DNA from: Sperchopsis tessellata
Lineage: Eukaryota > Arthropoda > Insecta > Coleoptera > Hydrophilidae
Direction of reading: 5' to 3'
DNA length: 28,119 bases
Assembly (NCBI GenBank): GCA_033557685.1
Contig: JAWQRN010000588.1
Coordinates: 1-28,119, forward strand
How positions within the stretch are numbered: position 1 is the stretch's first letter; each line of letters starts with the position of its first letter. The notes below the pieces were generated by a model. It worked only from the letters and a program-made list of their open reading frames with translations, searched no databases and was not told the DNA's origin. The position numbers and the translations under genes were made by a program. Below, piece after piece: positions 11,686-22,440 of the stretch.

Positions 11686-12440
11686 CCGCCTGGGGTACTC
11701 GTTAAGCTCACTTCTCTTCAACATCATAATGGGCGAAATTATTCAAAAGGTTCGATCATTGAGAGGATACAAAATGGAAGATAGAGAGGTTAAAATTGTG
11801 TTCTAAGCTGACAATGCCGTGCTCGTTGCAGAGCGTGAGGACGACTCACAAAGACACCTAACACTCGTTCAACTGAACAGCTAAATCCTTTAACATGATA
11901 ATATCTTGCACTAAAACATAGTGTATGACAACATCAAAAACACCGTTTAGATGCAAACTTTCAATATATCTGCATAGAGCTTTCGGGCTTTGTCGGTGTG
12001 AAAGCAGAAGTGAAGGAACAAACGACGAAAGCAATAAGAATTGCATGGTGTCTAGAATCTATATAACATCAATCAGACCTATCATGACATTCACAGCAGA
12101 GACCAGCATCAAAAACTTAAGATATTGCTAGAAACAGCGGAAATGAAAGGGTTGCGCATGATTGCAGGTAAAAAAAGTTTACACTGGGAGAAAAATGAGG
12201 AAATAAGGGAAATGTGCACAGTAGACGACATAAATGGTTGGGTAACTTGCAAAAAGAGGAAATGGAATGAACACATAGATTGGATGGACGACAGGAGAAT
12301 AGAAAAACTGCCCGCGATAAGTCACCAGTGAGACGCAAGAGCGTTGGAAGTCCTCGAAAAATATGGGGCCACAAAGTCAATGTAGAGCAATAGACAAGTG
12401 GACGAAGAATAAACAGGCAAATCGCCTATAGTAAAGAAGG
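11686..12440 (+). pseudogene. LINE reverse transcriptase, 3' part (endonuclease-RT group)
   Basis: Seen: from about 11686, LGYSLSSLLFNIIMGEIIQK, RGYKMEDREVKI, then F*ADNAVLVAE where the catalytic YADD box should be (Tyr replaced and a stop inserted, second Asp changed to Asn). Later frames give MTTSKTPFRCKL (11925), IRPIMTFTAET, LLETAEMKGLRMIAGK (12125), VDDINGWV, KWNEHIDWM and, after another shift, DKSPVRRKSVGSPRKIWG. Family knowledge: this is the order of motif B, motif C, thumb and C-terminal region of non-LTR reverse transcriptases of the RTE/jockey-like group common in insects. The GAA-rich stretch near 12435-12450 is consistent with a simple-repeat 3' tail. Several frameshifts and stops: a 5'-truncated dead copy. 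Clade is uncertain. Confidence 0.8.
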
Positions 12441-12693
12441 AAGAAGAAGACCTTTCGTACACATTAACGCTTAGTTTCCATCCGTCCAATAATATCCAAA
12501 ACAGAAATTTTTTCGAATCAACAGTCTTTGAAGTACACACTCTTATATCTTTAGTTTCTGCAGCAGTAGTGTCTTACGATCGCATATCAACAGTGTAGTT
12601 CATCACCAACTATTGAAGTTTACATAGAACCAATTCAGCGAATAAAATATAACTGAATTAATAGTAGACTTATTTTGAAAGAAACCGTTCTAA

Positions 12694-13394
12694 CAGTTCT
12701 AAAACAAGAATTTGTTGCTTCCTTGGCCGTACATAAGTATGTTATTTTAATATTTGATAAATCGAATGTCGAGAAAACCGGCCAAGTCAATATATTAAGT
12801 ACAGAAATGATCTACGCATCGAAATATGAAGGGAAACAAACCGAATTGTTTCTGTCATTAAGACATCATCAGCACTGCTCTTGTTAGTTATTAGCTGTAG
12901 CTCACGGACGAATACATATGTCAGTTCTTGAATATATGATTTGAGATCGTGAGTAAGCATATTATGAGAGGTATCGCAATGTATCAATGTTGCAGTTGAA
13001 TAATTATTACGCTGATTAGATATTAATCTACACGAAATTGCCAATTTCGCATTAGAATTTATTGCTTCCAATGGAAAACGGCAATTTTGTGTAGATTAAT
13101 AACTAATTAGCGTAATGATTATTCAATTGCAACAATGAAACATTGCGATACCTCTCACAATATGCTCACTCGAGATCTCAAAGCATATATACAAGGAATT
13201 AAATATGTATTCGTACGTGGGTACAGCTAATTACTAGCAAGAGCAGTGCTGAGACGTTTTAATGACAGAAACAATTCAGTTTGTTTCCTTTCATTTTCTG
13301 ATGCGTAGTTCATTTCTGAATTTAATATATTGACTCGGTCGGTTTGCTTGAAATTTGATTTATCAAACATTAAAATAACACAGTTCTAAAACAA
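12694..13394. repeat. Head-to-head pair of an approximately 347-bp repeat
   Basis: Seen: the left copy, about 12707-13053 (minus orientation), and right copy, about 13066-13380 (plus orientation), are imperfect inverted repeats. The word AGAATTTRTTGCTTCC occurs at 12707 and again at 13054, which sets a unit length of about 347 bp. A 14-bp direct repeat, CAGTTCTAAAACAA, flanks the pair (12694-12707 and 13381-13394). A third copy lies at 27788-28119. The left copy is open for 94 codons on the minus strand (12787-13071), but the frame is broken in the sister copies and resembles nothing known. Both copies carry a broken version of the hammerhead motif described at 28059. The structure suggests a satellite-like or short mobile repeat inserted as an inverted dimer. 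Confidence 0.75.
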
Positions 13395-14929
13395 TTTATG
13401 TATTATGTCAGAAACTCTACCGGTTATACCTTTACTGGGATTAAAATATCTGGAGGACAACGCAATGTAATTAGAAGGTAACGATTTATTTTTCTGGCGC
13501 TTCATTTTGGAACATCTGAACAATCCTAGAAATAGTTTTAATTTTTCCATAACATATGTCGCAGATTTGATGAAAATCTCTTCTAAATTCATTTTTACAA
13601 CTAATCGTATTATCTATGTTAAAAAGGGCCGGCCTCTGCAAAATTATGTGCAGATCTATTATGGCGGAAGACCTACTAATACCTCCTCTATGACTTGTGA
13701 AAAAGTAAGAGCGGCTTTGCTGAAAGATTCGCATTAGAAAACACATTTGCATTTTAATAAAAATTGAAGATGAGAATATTTCCACTTCGAAAGCGTTACT
13801 TTAAAATTCTTCTAAAAATAAATGTCTTCTTATAGGATCCACCAATCGAAACGAGACTGCAAACTATTTAATTTCTTCCTACTGTATTAAATTTAACGTG
13901 CAATTAAAAAATATATATTGAAATATGGGCGCCATTTGTCTGGCATATGTCTGAGCAATGGCTGCGTTTTTGGAAAACGGGTTAAAAACTGCAGTAATTG
14001 AATGTGGTTTGCAGATAATATATAGTCAATAGGAAAATTAATAGGAAGCAATATAACACCCATTAAAACGCCAATAACAAATGGTGACTCCTTAAGAAGC
14101 CTTTATATGTGATTGTTTAGCACGTCTCACCGTTTATGAACCATCGACGAAGGAATAAAATATCTTGTGTAAAAAGGCGCAACAATAGAAAACGGCGGAA
14201 GTAATAAAAATGTGGAAAAAATCCAACAAAAGGCCATCAATTAGAAATATGACAGAGGTTAATTGCTTTTTATACCGTCATTCTGCGTCCGTATCGGCGA
14301 AGACGAATGTAAATCAAGGAGGCGGTGTGGTGAGTGTGCAAGAGACAGCAGATCCGTATGGTCGATAATGAGATCTTTACGATGTCATAAAATCAAAAGT
14401 GTTTGTGCAGAAGTTCTACACCGACCAAAATCTAGTAAGCTGCGAGATAAGCTAAGCACACTATAATCCAATAGCATTAAAATCTTTGGGTTTAAGGGAT
14501 TTGTTCCTGCACCTTTGAAAATAACTACCAATTTTGACATATTTATCTAAAGTGTGTCAATTAACACCATTTTAAATATTGACAAGGGCTGTACATCACA
14601 TTTTTCAGTCATTTTGAATGTACTAGAACGCTATAAAAAGTTCAAAAAGAACGAATTCATCATAAGGAGTAAGACATTCAACCATGTTCGCCTCACAGAC
14701 AGGTTTGAGTATTAGTAAACGTATAATTTAATCCCAAAATTTCCAAAAGAAGTCGCGTTTGTAGTAAGATAATTTCTCACGACCTTCCATTTGTGTCTAG
14801 CAAAATAGCTAATGACGAATTCGACATTTGCTCGTTTTTTCCTAGAAAATTACGACCATGTACAATTGGCTCCAGTAACCGTTGGATACGTTGCTACCCT
14901 TAACGACAATCTAGTGGGTTAGAGCAGAC
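13395..14929. other. Stretch without a recognised gene; overlapping open frames at 13386-13785
   Basis: Three open frames (13386-13592 and 13486-13785 minus, 13507-13737 plus) overlap in an AT-rich segment, which is unusual by chance. None shows a motif I can name. A further plus-strand frame at 14263-14466 is rich in Arg and Lys codons but also unrecognised. No transposon end or exon was established. Confidence 0.35.
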
Positions 14930-15290
14930 AGCGGTCCAGGCCTTCTTCGATCCCACGTCTTCTTCCTTCCTGTTCATGGCCGGCTGGATGAGAATTGCAT
15001 CAGTGTGCATCCATGCCATCTCTCTAACAAATATATATAGCGATTCACGCCAAGCGGGCGGTATTTATAGCATAGTTTGGTCCTCTCCCCGCGGCCGTCG
15101 GGGGCCCGAGATTAAAACCTATAACTTATATTTTATTTTGCCCCTTTCTCTCTGTTCTGTATGGTGCGGTCGCCAGCCCGAAGCGGAGAAGTTTTTCGCG
15201 ACTTCTGACTCGCTCTGTTGCCTTTTCTCTTCTCCGGAGCGGCTCTCCATCCACTCTTAATGACTTCCAAGTTTCAAAGTAGTTATGAAA
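14930..15290. other. GC-rich island of unknown role
   Basis: About 360 bp clearly richer in GC than its flanks, including CCGCGGCCG near 15090 and TCTCTTCTCCGGAGCGG near 15225. TATATATAG lies near 15032 and TATAAATA (minus strand) near 15060. These could belong to a promoter, but no coding frame follows on either strand. Confidence 0.3.
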
Positions 15291-18207
15291 GTAAGTGATC
15301 TTACACCATTCTGTAGATAAATTAGTTCTCTCGAGAAGCAATACTTATGCTGCCACGCGTTTCCGTCATTAACTGCTCCCTCTGAGGCGTTGTAAATATG
15401 AAAAGAAAAAATGTTCGCTAAGTTCAAACGACAACGGCAGGGCTTTGTAGAGAATTGGTTGTTTTTATAGTTTCGATACATAGAAATTGCAAATGTTGGC
15501 TATAAAACACAAGTGTCAAGCATTCTGGGAATACTGAGACGTAAAATTAGTTTGGAAGAAGTTGTGACAATAATTTTGTATAGCTTCCTGTAAATAGCAC
15601 CTCGTAAAAACAATTGACAACGCAGTTTTACGTTATCTCCTTAGCTAAAATCAGACGCCAAACGCTGTCTCTTGATTTAGATGCTCAATGAAATATTTGA
15701 AAAAATCTGATGAGCGTAGATTTGAGCGAAAAGGTGAATACTTTAACTATAGGAACTCATAGTCAGTAATTACCTTTTGAACTTTTCCTGGTGCCCTGTT
15801 ACCAATCAACACATAATATTGTTAGCAAATTTTCCGTTTACTATTATTATTAACTGATTTTCGATGTATCTTTGTATTCCATTTTAGTGGAATTACTCAA
15901 TCCTCATTTTAGTAGACAGTAATACGTTTATCAACCCTGATTAAGTTGATCGGATCTGTTAAAAAATATATAAGTAAATAAGATCTCAATTAAACTGAAC
16001 TCATTGAAGCAAGCCCAATTTAAAAACATGAACTTTCTTTAATTTCACTTAATTTCCATTTGAAGCCAGTTTCTAAAGGAGTCCCAAGATGGGGGGAAAA
16101 TTTAAATTTGGCGCCGTTTTTGCTGTTGTGCTTTGACAGTCAAACTATTATGACAGTTCGATGATAGACAGTCCTCCATTATTGAAAATCGATCGCTATT
16201 CGACACAACAATTTTTGGTGCAACGATGAACTTTAGTATTAAACATCAATATTAAGTGGAGTCTACTTAGATACCATTTTGCTATTTTTATCGAACACAG
16301 TTCATACACAACATATTATTTTTGGTAATTTTTAATGAAAACTTAAAATATTTACAGCTTAGAGAGCTATCTTTATAAATAAAAAAAATATAACTGGAGA
16401 GCACCAGCCCACCGTCTATATGTTCCGCCTCTGGTTAAGTAGGGATTTTAATACTTGCCAAAATGTGTCATTTCATGTCAAGTTGTTAAAACTTACAAAG
16501 TTGTATTCCGTTATCTTAAACCATTTGAGAGATATTTGCAAAAAACATGATTTTTATTTCGCCTCTCCGTAGGGACGAATCTCGAAAAATCGGTATAAAA
16601 ACGAAACCGACAGATTTTAAACACGTGGATTAACGACATTTTTAGGTTAAAACATTGTTTATGATCACTGTAGATACGTACATATGTACGTATAAACACT
16701 TACCATTTTGTAAACTTTATAGAACGTTTTTGAAATTTCAGTTTAAAGCCTCTTGAATTATGCTCATTGTCCGTTTTGAATTACAAACACACTCAAAATA
16801 ACCTATGTTTTAATTTGTCAAAACAAACATCAACGTTATGTGATTTTTCAACAAATATATTCTTTTTATTAAGAGGAAATTTTAATTGTTAGAACGTGAG
16901 TAAGCAAAGTAGCCCCTCAGTTATCAAAATAGCCCCAGTCAACGGTAATGGCCGTTAAATTTGTCACACCTCATATCTACGCATGAATAATAACAATATA
17001 TTAGCTTTGTTTTTTCTCCCATTTGGTTTAGTACAGAATTTAATCGATTCAAATAAATAAAATAATTATAGAAAACACCGAATTTTCTAGTTCCAGCAAG
17101 CGGATTCGGAAAGTCACTTGCTTTGTGAATCCGGCCAGTAGTATAGGGATAAACAAAGTCATAGTGCAAAGAACTCAATCTGGTTTAAACTTACGAGGTG
17201 GGCGTAATATCACTATGAGTTATCTAGTTTTTATTATATTTACAGTATCAATGCGCAAATAATTACTTTAAAGTGTCACCTATTGTAAATAAATTAGCTT
17301 GGAAATGTGCATTTCCTGTTTTAAAGATAAGTATTATTATTTACGCTAATGCAAAAATGTATGTTTTTTTTGTATGATAATGTTACAAATACATATCAGT
17401 GTCAATTAATACCAGTTTGTTGGACTTGTTCATTCAACATATGTATTTATAAATATTTTAAAGATTCTGAGTTGTTTACACGCTTTTCGTTTCACCAACT
17501 TGATATAATACGATAGCCATAAATTCGTGTTGGCAAGTTTATACAAAAATTGTAAAAATACATAACAATATCCAATTGTTAATGGAAATTTTCTCTTAAA
17601 AATCACTGCGTATTTTATTTAATTGTAGTGGCCATTTTGAGTTAGTTTATTTGTTTATTTTTAACGATAACCTTTTTCCATTCTTATGTCCAATCATAGA
17701 ATTGGGTTCTTTAAAATACACTTTATCCCCGGAAGGCGATTAAAGCTTAATTTAGACCCTTATAACAAATTAAATGAAAATTATTCGCCAAATTTATTAT
17801 GGCTTCTGATTTTGCCTTAAATTAAGTATTAATTTGTGTTAATGAGTGTGTTTTGTTTTTGTATTTATGGCAATTATTATATTATAATTAATTATACTAA
17901 TAATTTAGCGGCTTTTTTCCTAAAACTGTGCTTCGTATAGTTAGTCACAAAAGTGTTTGAATATTCCTCAAATTCACTAACTTCAGTACAAGATACATAT
18001 TTATATTTAAAATAATACGATAATCAGTTAATTATATAGTTAATTTATATTAATAATGTAATATAAATACAATTCTGCAGAAATTACAACAATAATAAAA
18101 TCTATAAGTATAAGATGTATCTATTTGAAAGTGTTTAGTTTACATTAACACACTGATACATTATACAACTGTACTCTAATGGTTATAGTTAATGCGAAGT
18201 GTCTTAC
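15291..18207. other. Long AT-rich stretch without a recognised gene
   Basis: No family-specific coding sequence. Noted only: TTTGACAGTCAAA near 16132, candidate minus-strand splice donors near 16698 and 17195 without convincing exons, and open frames at 16511-16699 and 16939-17178 with no motif. If 18208-18333 is a real exon, this stretch would be downstream intron. Confidence 0.4.
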
Positions 18208-18333
18208 AAGACTGCCAGGCACCTCGCTTTTGTATGCTGTTGGGAAATCTACTGGAAAGGTCTTAAGTTTCTCGGGCTCCTTCTCGACCTTACTGGAACG
18301 GACGAACAGGGCCGATTGTTTCGCCTGCATCTG
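18208..18333 (-). CDS. Candidate internal exon of an unidentified host gene
   Basis: Seen on the minus strand: a pyrimidine-rich tract ending TTTATAG|CAG at 18334, an open segment of exactly 126 nt (42 codons) and a donor CTT|GTAAGA at 18208/18207. The peptide begins QMQAKQSALFVRSSKVEKE, continues PEKLKTFPVDFPTAYKSEV and ends PGSL. Third codon positions are mostly G or C while the flanks are strongly AT-rich, which is typical of selected coding sequence. An alternative acceptor three bases on would start at the ATG. I do not recognise the protein, and no partner exon was identified in the window. A LINE remnant ends about 30 bp upstream of the acceptor. It could also be a chance frame or part of an unknown transposon. 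Confidence 0.45.
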
Positions 18334-18359
18334 CTATAAATGTAAAGAAAAGTAAAGTA

Positions 18360-19418
18360 GATATTTATTCATATTTACAAAATATACAGTTTTTGATATG
18401 AAACGTCAAATAATCAGTTTCAATTAAATTTAAACACACAAATAAATTAACATACAAATAAATAAATACACAATATACAAATTGAAATATTAACCTAAGC
18501 TGTAAAAAACAATTTCGAACCTTAAAATTTTCGATTTCTTTAATAGCCTGTGGAGGTCTATTATATATGGTTGCGCTTGAACAGTGAGGCCCCTTCAAGT
18601 ATGCTGTCAGATGATTATTTTCCAAATAGATATCGTTTTGATGTCTCGTGCTGTAGGAATGAACAACATTTGCCTGGGCAAACATGTGGAAATTTTGTCG
18701 CACGAATACGCTCGATTCATAAATTAAACTACAAGGGAGACTAAGTAAGTTTCGTTTTACGAAAACATAACTTCTTGAATCTCTTGATCTCATGGAGAAT
18801 ACGAATCGTACTATACGCTTTTGCAATTTGAACAAAAACTCTTGTCGCATTATCAGATACCTCAAAACGAAGTATACTACGCATGGTATATATGCAAAAG
18901 GTGAGTCAGACCACAGCTGACCCTCAGTTGCTTCAATGCGTCATAAGAACTCCCCAGCTTTTTTCAAACGTTTTCAATTTGCTCTGAATAACTCAATTTC
19001 TCGTCTACAAACAAACCAAGAAATTTAGTGGATGATGCCAACTCCACGAAGGTAGAGACCAAATGCAACCTGATATTTGTCACTTGATTTTGTTTTCTAA
19101 AACATAATTATGAGGTTTTTGTAGCATCTAGGGTATTTTCAAATTTCAAAATTCTCGATGTTTTCAGCTGCAGCTCTTCCGGAGTCTTTGCTGAGACAGC
19201 TATATACGTATCATCTGCAAACATAACCAACTCTCCCTCACCAGAAACATACTTAGCTAGGTCATCTATAAATAAAATAGAAAGCAACGGAGAAAACACC
19301 CCACCCTGGGGAACACCAAACTTGATTGTCGAGGAATACGAGATTATTCTGGACGCTATGTGCAATCTATTTGCTAGGGTTTTAAATTTTATATTGCTGT
19401 CTACCGGTGGAACTTAAA
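18360..19418 (-). pseudogene. Jockey-like LINE reverse transcriptase, 3' part
   Basis: Seen on the minus strand: a TGRQQYKI block near 19410, then GVPQGGVFSPLLSILFIDDL (motif B region), VMFADDTYIAV (motif C with FADD, about 19225-19195), FLGLFVDEKLSYSEQIE near 19010, and from 18865 KLQKRIVRFVFSMRSRDS, LPCSLIYESSVFV, HSYSTRHQNDI and IYNRPPQAIKEIENFK, ending at a stop near 18365. Family knowledge: these are the palm, thumb and C-terminal tail of non-LTR reverse transcriptases of the jockey superfamily. The endonuclease and the front of the reverse transcriptase are absent (5' truncation). Several frameshifts and stops between 19108 and 18865 disable it. The FADD catalytic pair itself is intact. 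No long poly(A) tail is visible. Confidence 0.85.
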
Positions 19419-20569
19419 ATGTCAGTTAATTAGTTTTGACGCCCTGTTTTAGAAGTTTTTGAAAAACAGTGTTCCTTATAGCACAAAGAAGATGGTGAAT
19501 GCGATCGTCTACTGTTCTGTTACTGATGATTATCATGATTATATGTGGCTTGCGCCTTGATTTCTTATCTATTCTTATAGAAAAGCTACACTAAAAGATG
19601 TTAAATTCTAAGTTTTAATCTTATGGATGTAGTTTATGAGAATTGAAATAGGAAAACTAGTCGTTTACGTCGTGCCGTGATAATAATCTGCGCAGAAATG
19701 ACTTTTTCCATTCTCAGCCCCATCAATTCGGCAAGAGATCGTTAAGCGTGCGTCGTAATTCGTTTTTTCCTCTTACCTACCCTCCTAAATCGATAGCAAG
19801 ATAGCTTCAAATGTTTCACTACAGGAACGATCGCCAGGAGCGTCGTAAATGCCTGGATTCTTTGTTTGAAACCTAACCCATAGATACAAATCCCTTATTC
19901 GTTACCTCTACAATTTGTACTTAGAGCCAGACTGTGACTATCGCGTCCGATGTGGGTGGAGAACGAACACATTCTAAGAAGTATAACAGGAAATTTTCAA
20001 ATCTATCGGAATATCTCAGGTCTAGAGATGTTCTAGCAATACATTTGATCAAATCCCACGAACGTCATTCCCTATCCGGACCGATCATTATTATCGAGGT
20101 TCCGTAAGAATTCTCTTGCATTTCCGAGATTTTTATTGCACCAGGAGAGCTTAAACATCCTGGAGGATATTAAATTTTAAATTACCGCCGGTGGAGAGAT
20201 GCTCTAATTGCGACTGATGCTGCCAGGTGGATTTCCTACTGATACATTCGATGGGGTTTGTACCTCCTAAATACGTTCCACGATGCTTAAACTAATTTAC
20301 AGGGAGATTTAGATGGTTTTTAATTCCATTCCAACATTCGAATTAAACGAACGGGCTTAATGGTGATGAGTTTTATGTGACATCAGCGTCGTTAACCCAG
20401 TTGAAACTTTAGATTTCTAATTTTATTATATTTGGTCGTGAAAAAAATAATTTGCATATAGTTATTTAAACTTGTACATTTATAACTCTCGTATGTGGCT
20501 TACACAACACTTTTTGTTCATTAGAACGAAGCCGAATAGCTTATTAAACAAAGAATGATTAAGTGCCAC
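19419..20569. other. Mixed-composition stretch without a recognised gene
   Basis: Less AT-rich than its surroundings at about 19680-20360, yet with no open frame of useful length and no transposon motif. It could be single-copy non-coding DNA. No RNA gene was recognised. Confidence 0.4.
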
Positions 20570-21125
20570 TAATTTGGCTCTTCTTTTTGTGCTTTTTTTT
20601 TGGGGAGAAGGGGAAACCCTCATGGCTCCCCGCTTGCCTAATTACACGAGGTGTGTCCTACTGGATAAAACTCCTTCTCAGATTCATGGATCCTAGTGGA
20701 TCACCTTGCGGTATTACTTCATTGGGACCCATACCTTGTTTATCTAGCTCTTTCCTAACGTCCTTCCTTGCAGTCTCAATAGTCTTCCATTTTCTTCCAC
20801 TCTCCAACATGTGTTCGACTATATTCTCTTTTGTCAGTTCACCTCCAATTTGCTCTGCAGCCTCTCATCGTATTTCGTGCCATCTGTTACAGTACAACAC
20901 CGTGTGTTCAGGTGTGTCACGTTGACCGCTCTATGTGCAGTCCTACTTTGGATTATTTTGAATCTGCACAGGTAGATATTAAAGCAACCATGGCCAGTTA
21001 GGAACTGGGTCAAATAGTAACCATTCTCACCATGTCCCCTTATCACCCAAGGTGTTAGTTCTTGGATGTGTCTTTGACCACTCCGCAGTTTCACTCTTCT
21101 GTGCCCATTCCTCTTCCATCTTTGT
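20570..21125 (-). pseudogene. R1-like LINE, C-terminal end of ORF2
   Basis: Seen on the minus strand: EEWAQKSETAEWSKT near 21110, then LTPWVIRGHGENGYYLTQFL and TGHGCFNIYLCRFK (about 21060-20960), then in a second frame QRDTPEHTVLYCNRWHEIR, NIVEHMLESGRKWKT and ARKDVRKELDKQGMGPNEV. Family knowledge: YYLTQFLTGHGCF followed by DTxEHxxxxCxRW is the C-terminal zinc-binding region of R1-type and related non-LTR ORF2 proteins. Frame changes near 21070 and 20945 and two in-frame stops show decay. Only about 170 residues survive. It abuts the 3' end of the next LINE on the same strand, so one probably inserted at the other's tail. Confidence 0.8.
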
Positions 21126-21149
21126 AGAGTAATTTATCTAGCTCTCGTT

Positions 21150-22375
21150 TTTTGTTTCCTTCTTCTTTTGCCTATCCGTTATCTGATGGTGGTGATCCAT
21201 GTGGCAATTCTGACTTTGTTGGTAGTTTGTTGGTTGTGGTATTATATCACGTTCGTAGTTGTTTAAGCCAAGATATTTTTCGTCTTCTGGGCCCGCTTTT
21301 GCCTTCAACTTTGCGTTGTAGTATAACCTCAAGTAAGTCATATTATTCAGGGAATCTAATTATGTGTCCGAAGTTCTCGGGGTTGCTTCTATTAATGATT
21401 TTTATTATTTCTGTTTCATTGTTCATTCCAGTTAGAACATCTATGTTAGTGACATGTGCTGTCCAAGGAATTCTGAGCAGACGTCTAGAATCAATTTTTT
21501 TACTAGTTGCCTCTGTCAGCGTCCATGCTTCCATTCCATATAGTAGTACGGAAAAAACTTTACATTTCACAAGTCTTACTTTGGCTTTGAGATTTAAATG
21601 GTTTTTAAAAACAGTTCAGTTCTTGATAAAGGCTATGTATGAGTTTTTTAATGGTAATCTTCATGGGACAAGCAGAGGATTTTTGTTGATAACGATTAGT
21701 TTGGTATTCTTAACACTTATATTGAGACGTTTGTAGTCCTTCTATGGTATCAGGAAAGATAACAGTATCATCTGCATATCTAGCTTATTCTACCTTTCTT
21801 CATTCACCGAGATTCTCAGATCCGTACCTACCAAGGATTCTTTGAATATTGTCTCCGAATACATATTAAATAGCATAGGGGCGACATGCATAACTGTTTA
21901 ACTTTCTGCTTCTTTGTTTATGTTCCTTCCATTCTGATATTTACATTTTGGTTCCAATATAGATTTGCAACATATTTCGACATATTTCAAATTTAAATCT
22001 ACTTCACGAAGATAATTGATCAGTTTTGGGTATAGAACAATGTCGAATGCCCTTTCATAGTCTTTAAAACAGGCAATTACATTATAATTTATATCGAGGC
22101 GTCTTTGAAAAATCACCTGCTTACAAAATAGGACATCGCTTGTCTCTATTGTAATCCTGAAACCGAAATGAGTGTTTGATATCTGTGCTTCACATCCGGT
22201 AGAAATTCGATCATGAATGATCTCTAAAAAGATCTTCAATATATGATTAAAAAAAACTAAGAGTTCCGTAGCTTCTTTACGTCGTGGGTGTGCTTCTTTA
22301 AATCTTGGGTGTGTTTCTTTAATATTTGGGTGTGTTTTTTTAAGTCTTGAGTATGTTTCTTAAGTATACGGATGA
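21150..22375 (-). pseudogene. RTE-like LINE (host element of the nest), main 3' segment
   Basis: Seen on the minus strand: ILKIFLEIIHDRIS, THFGFR, FKDYERAFDIVLYPKLINYL (motif A region; 22239-21898), APMLFNMYSETIFKESLVG, YADDTVIFPDT with an intact YADD at 21778-21767, then CKVFSVLLYGMEAWTLTEAT, RRLLRIPWTAHVTN, GHIIRF (21570-21343), GPRRRKISWLKQLRT and an AAAGAAGAAGG tail near 21165. Family knowledge: this is the palm, thumb and C-terminus of the insect endonuclease-reverse transcriptase group often labelled RTE-like. The motif B segment (RQG) and an FEMW-type block are missing. Frameshifts and stops make it dead. It continues upstream at 24119-24248 and probably 25477-25640, split by two later insertions. 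Confidence 0.85.
22272..22368 (-). repeat. 21-bp tandem repeat (4 copies) inside the LINE reading frame
   Basis: Four consecutive 21-bp units start at 22272, 22293, 22314 and 22335, with a partial fifth to 22368. Because 21 bp is seven codons, on the minus strand they read in frame as KKHTQDL-type heptads (LKKHTQDL, KKHTQIL, KKHTQDL, KKHTHDV). They follow VIPEELLNATFIRI and precede the YRTLSL-like block of the reverse transcriptase, replacing the usual short LPKK...DYR link. Confidence 0.85.
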
Positions 22376-22440
22376 ACGTTGCGTTCAGGAGCTCCTCAGG
22401 GATTACTCTGGTGTCATAAATTAAAAAGATTAGTTATTGT
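22376..22440. repeat. Left copy of an approximately 65-bp duplicated target
   Basis: Nearly matches 24119-24182 in direct orientation (about six substitutions and one single-base indel by eye). It lies directly against the A-rich tail of the inserted jockey-type LINE and continues the host LINE frame (VIPEELLNATF). Confidence 0.8.

Noticed and set aside
15707..15745. CTGATGA followed by GAAAA and a 5-bp stem III candidate, hammerhead-like
   Set aside because: No stem I can be formed with the sequence upstream, and stem II has only two pairs. Probably chance.
20563..20925. A 120-codon plus-strand frame
   Set aside because: It is the antisense of the R1-like LINE C-terminus, whose minus-strand motifs are clear.
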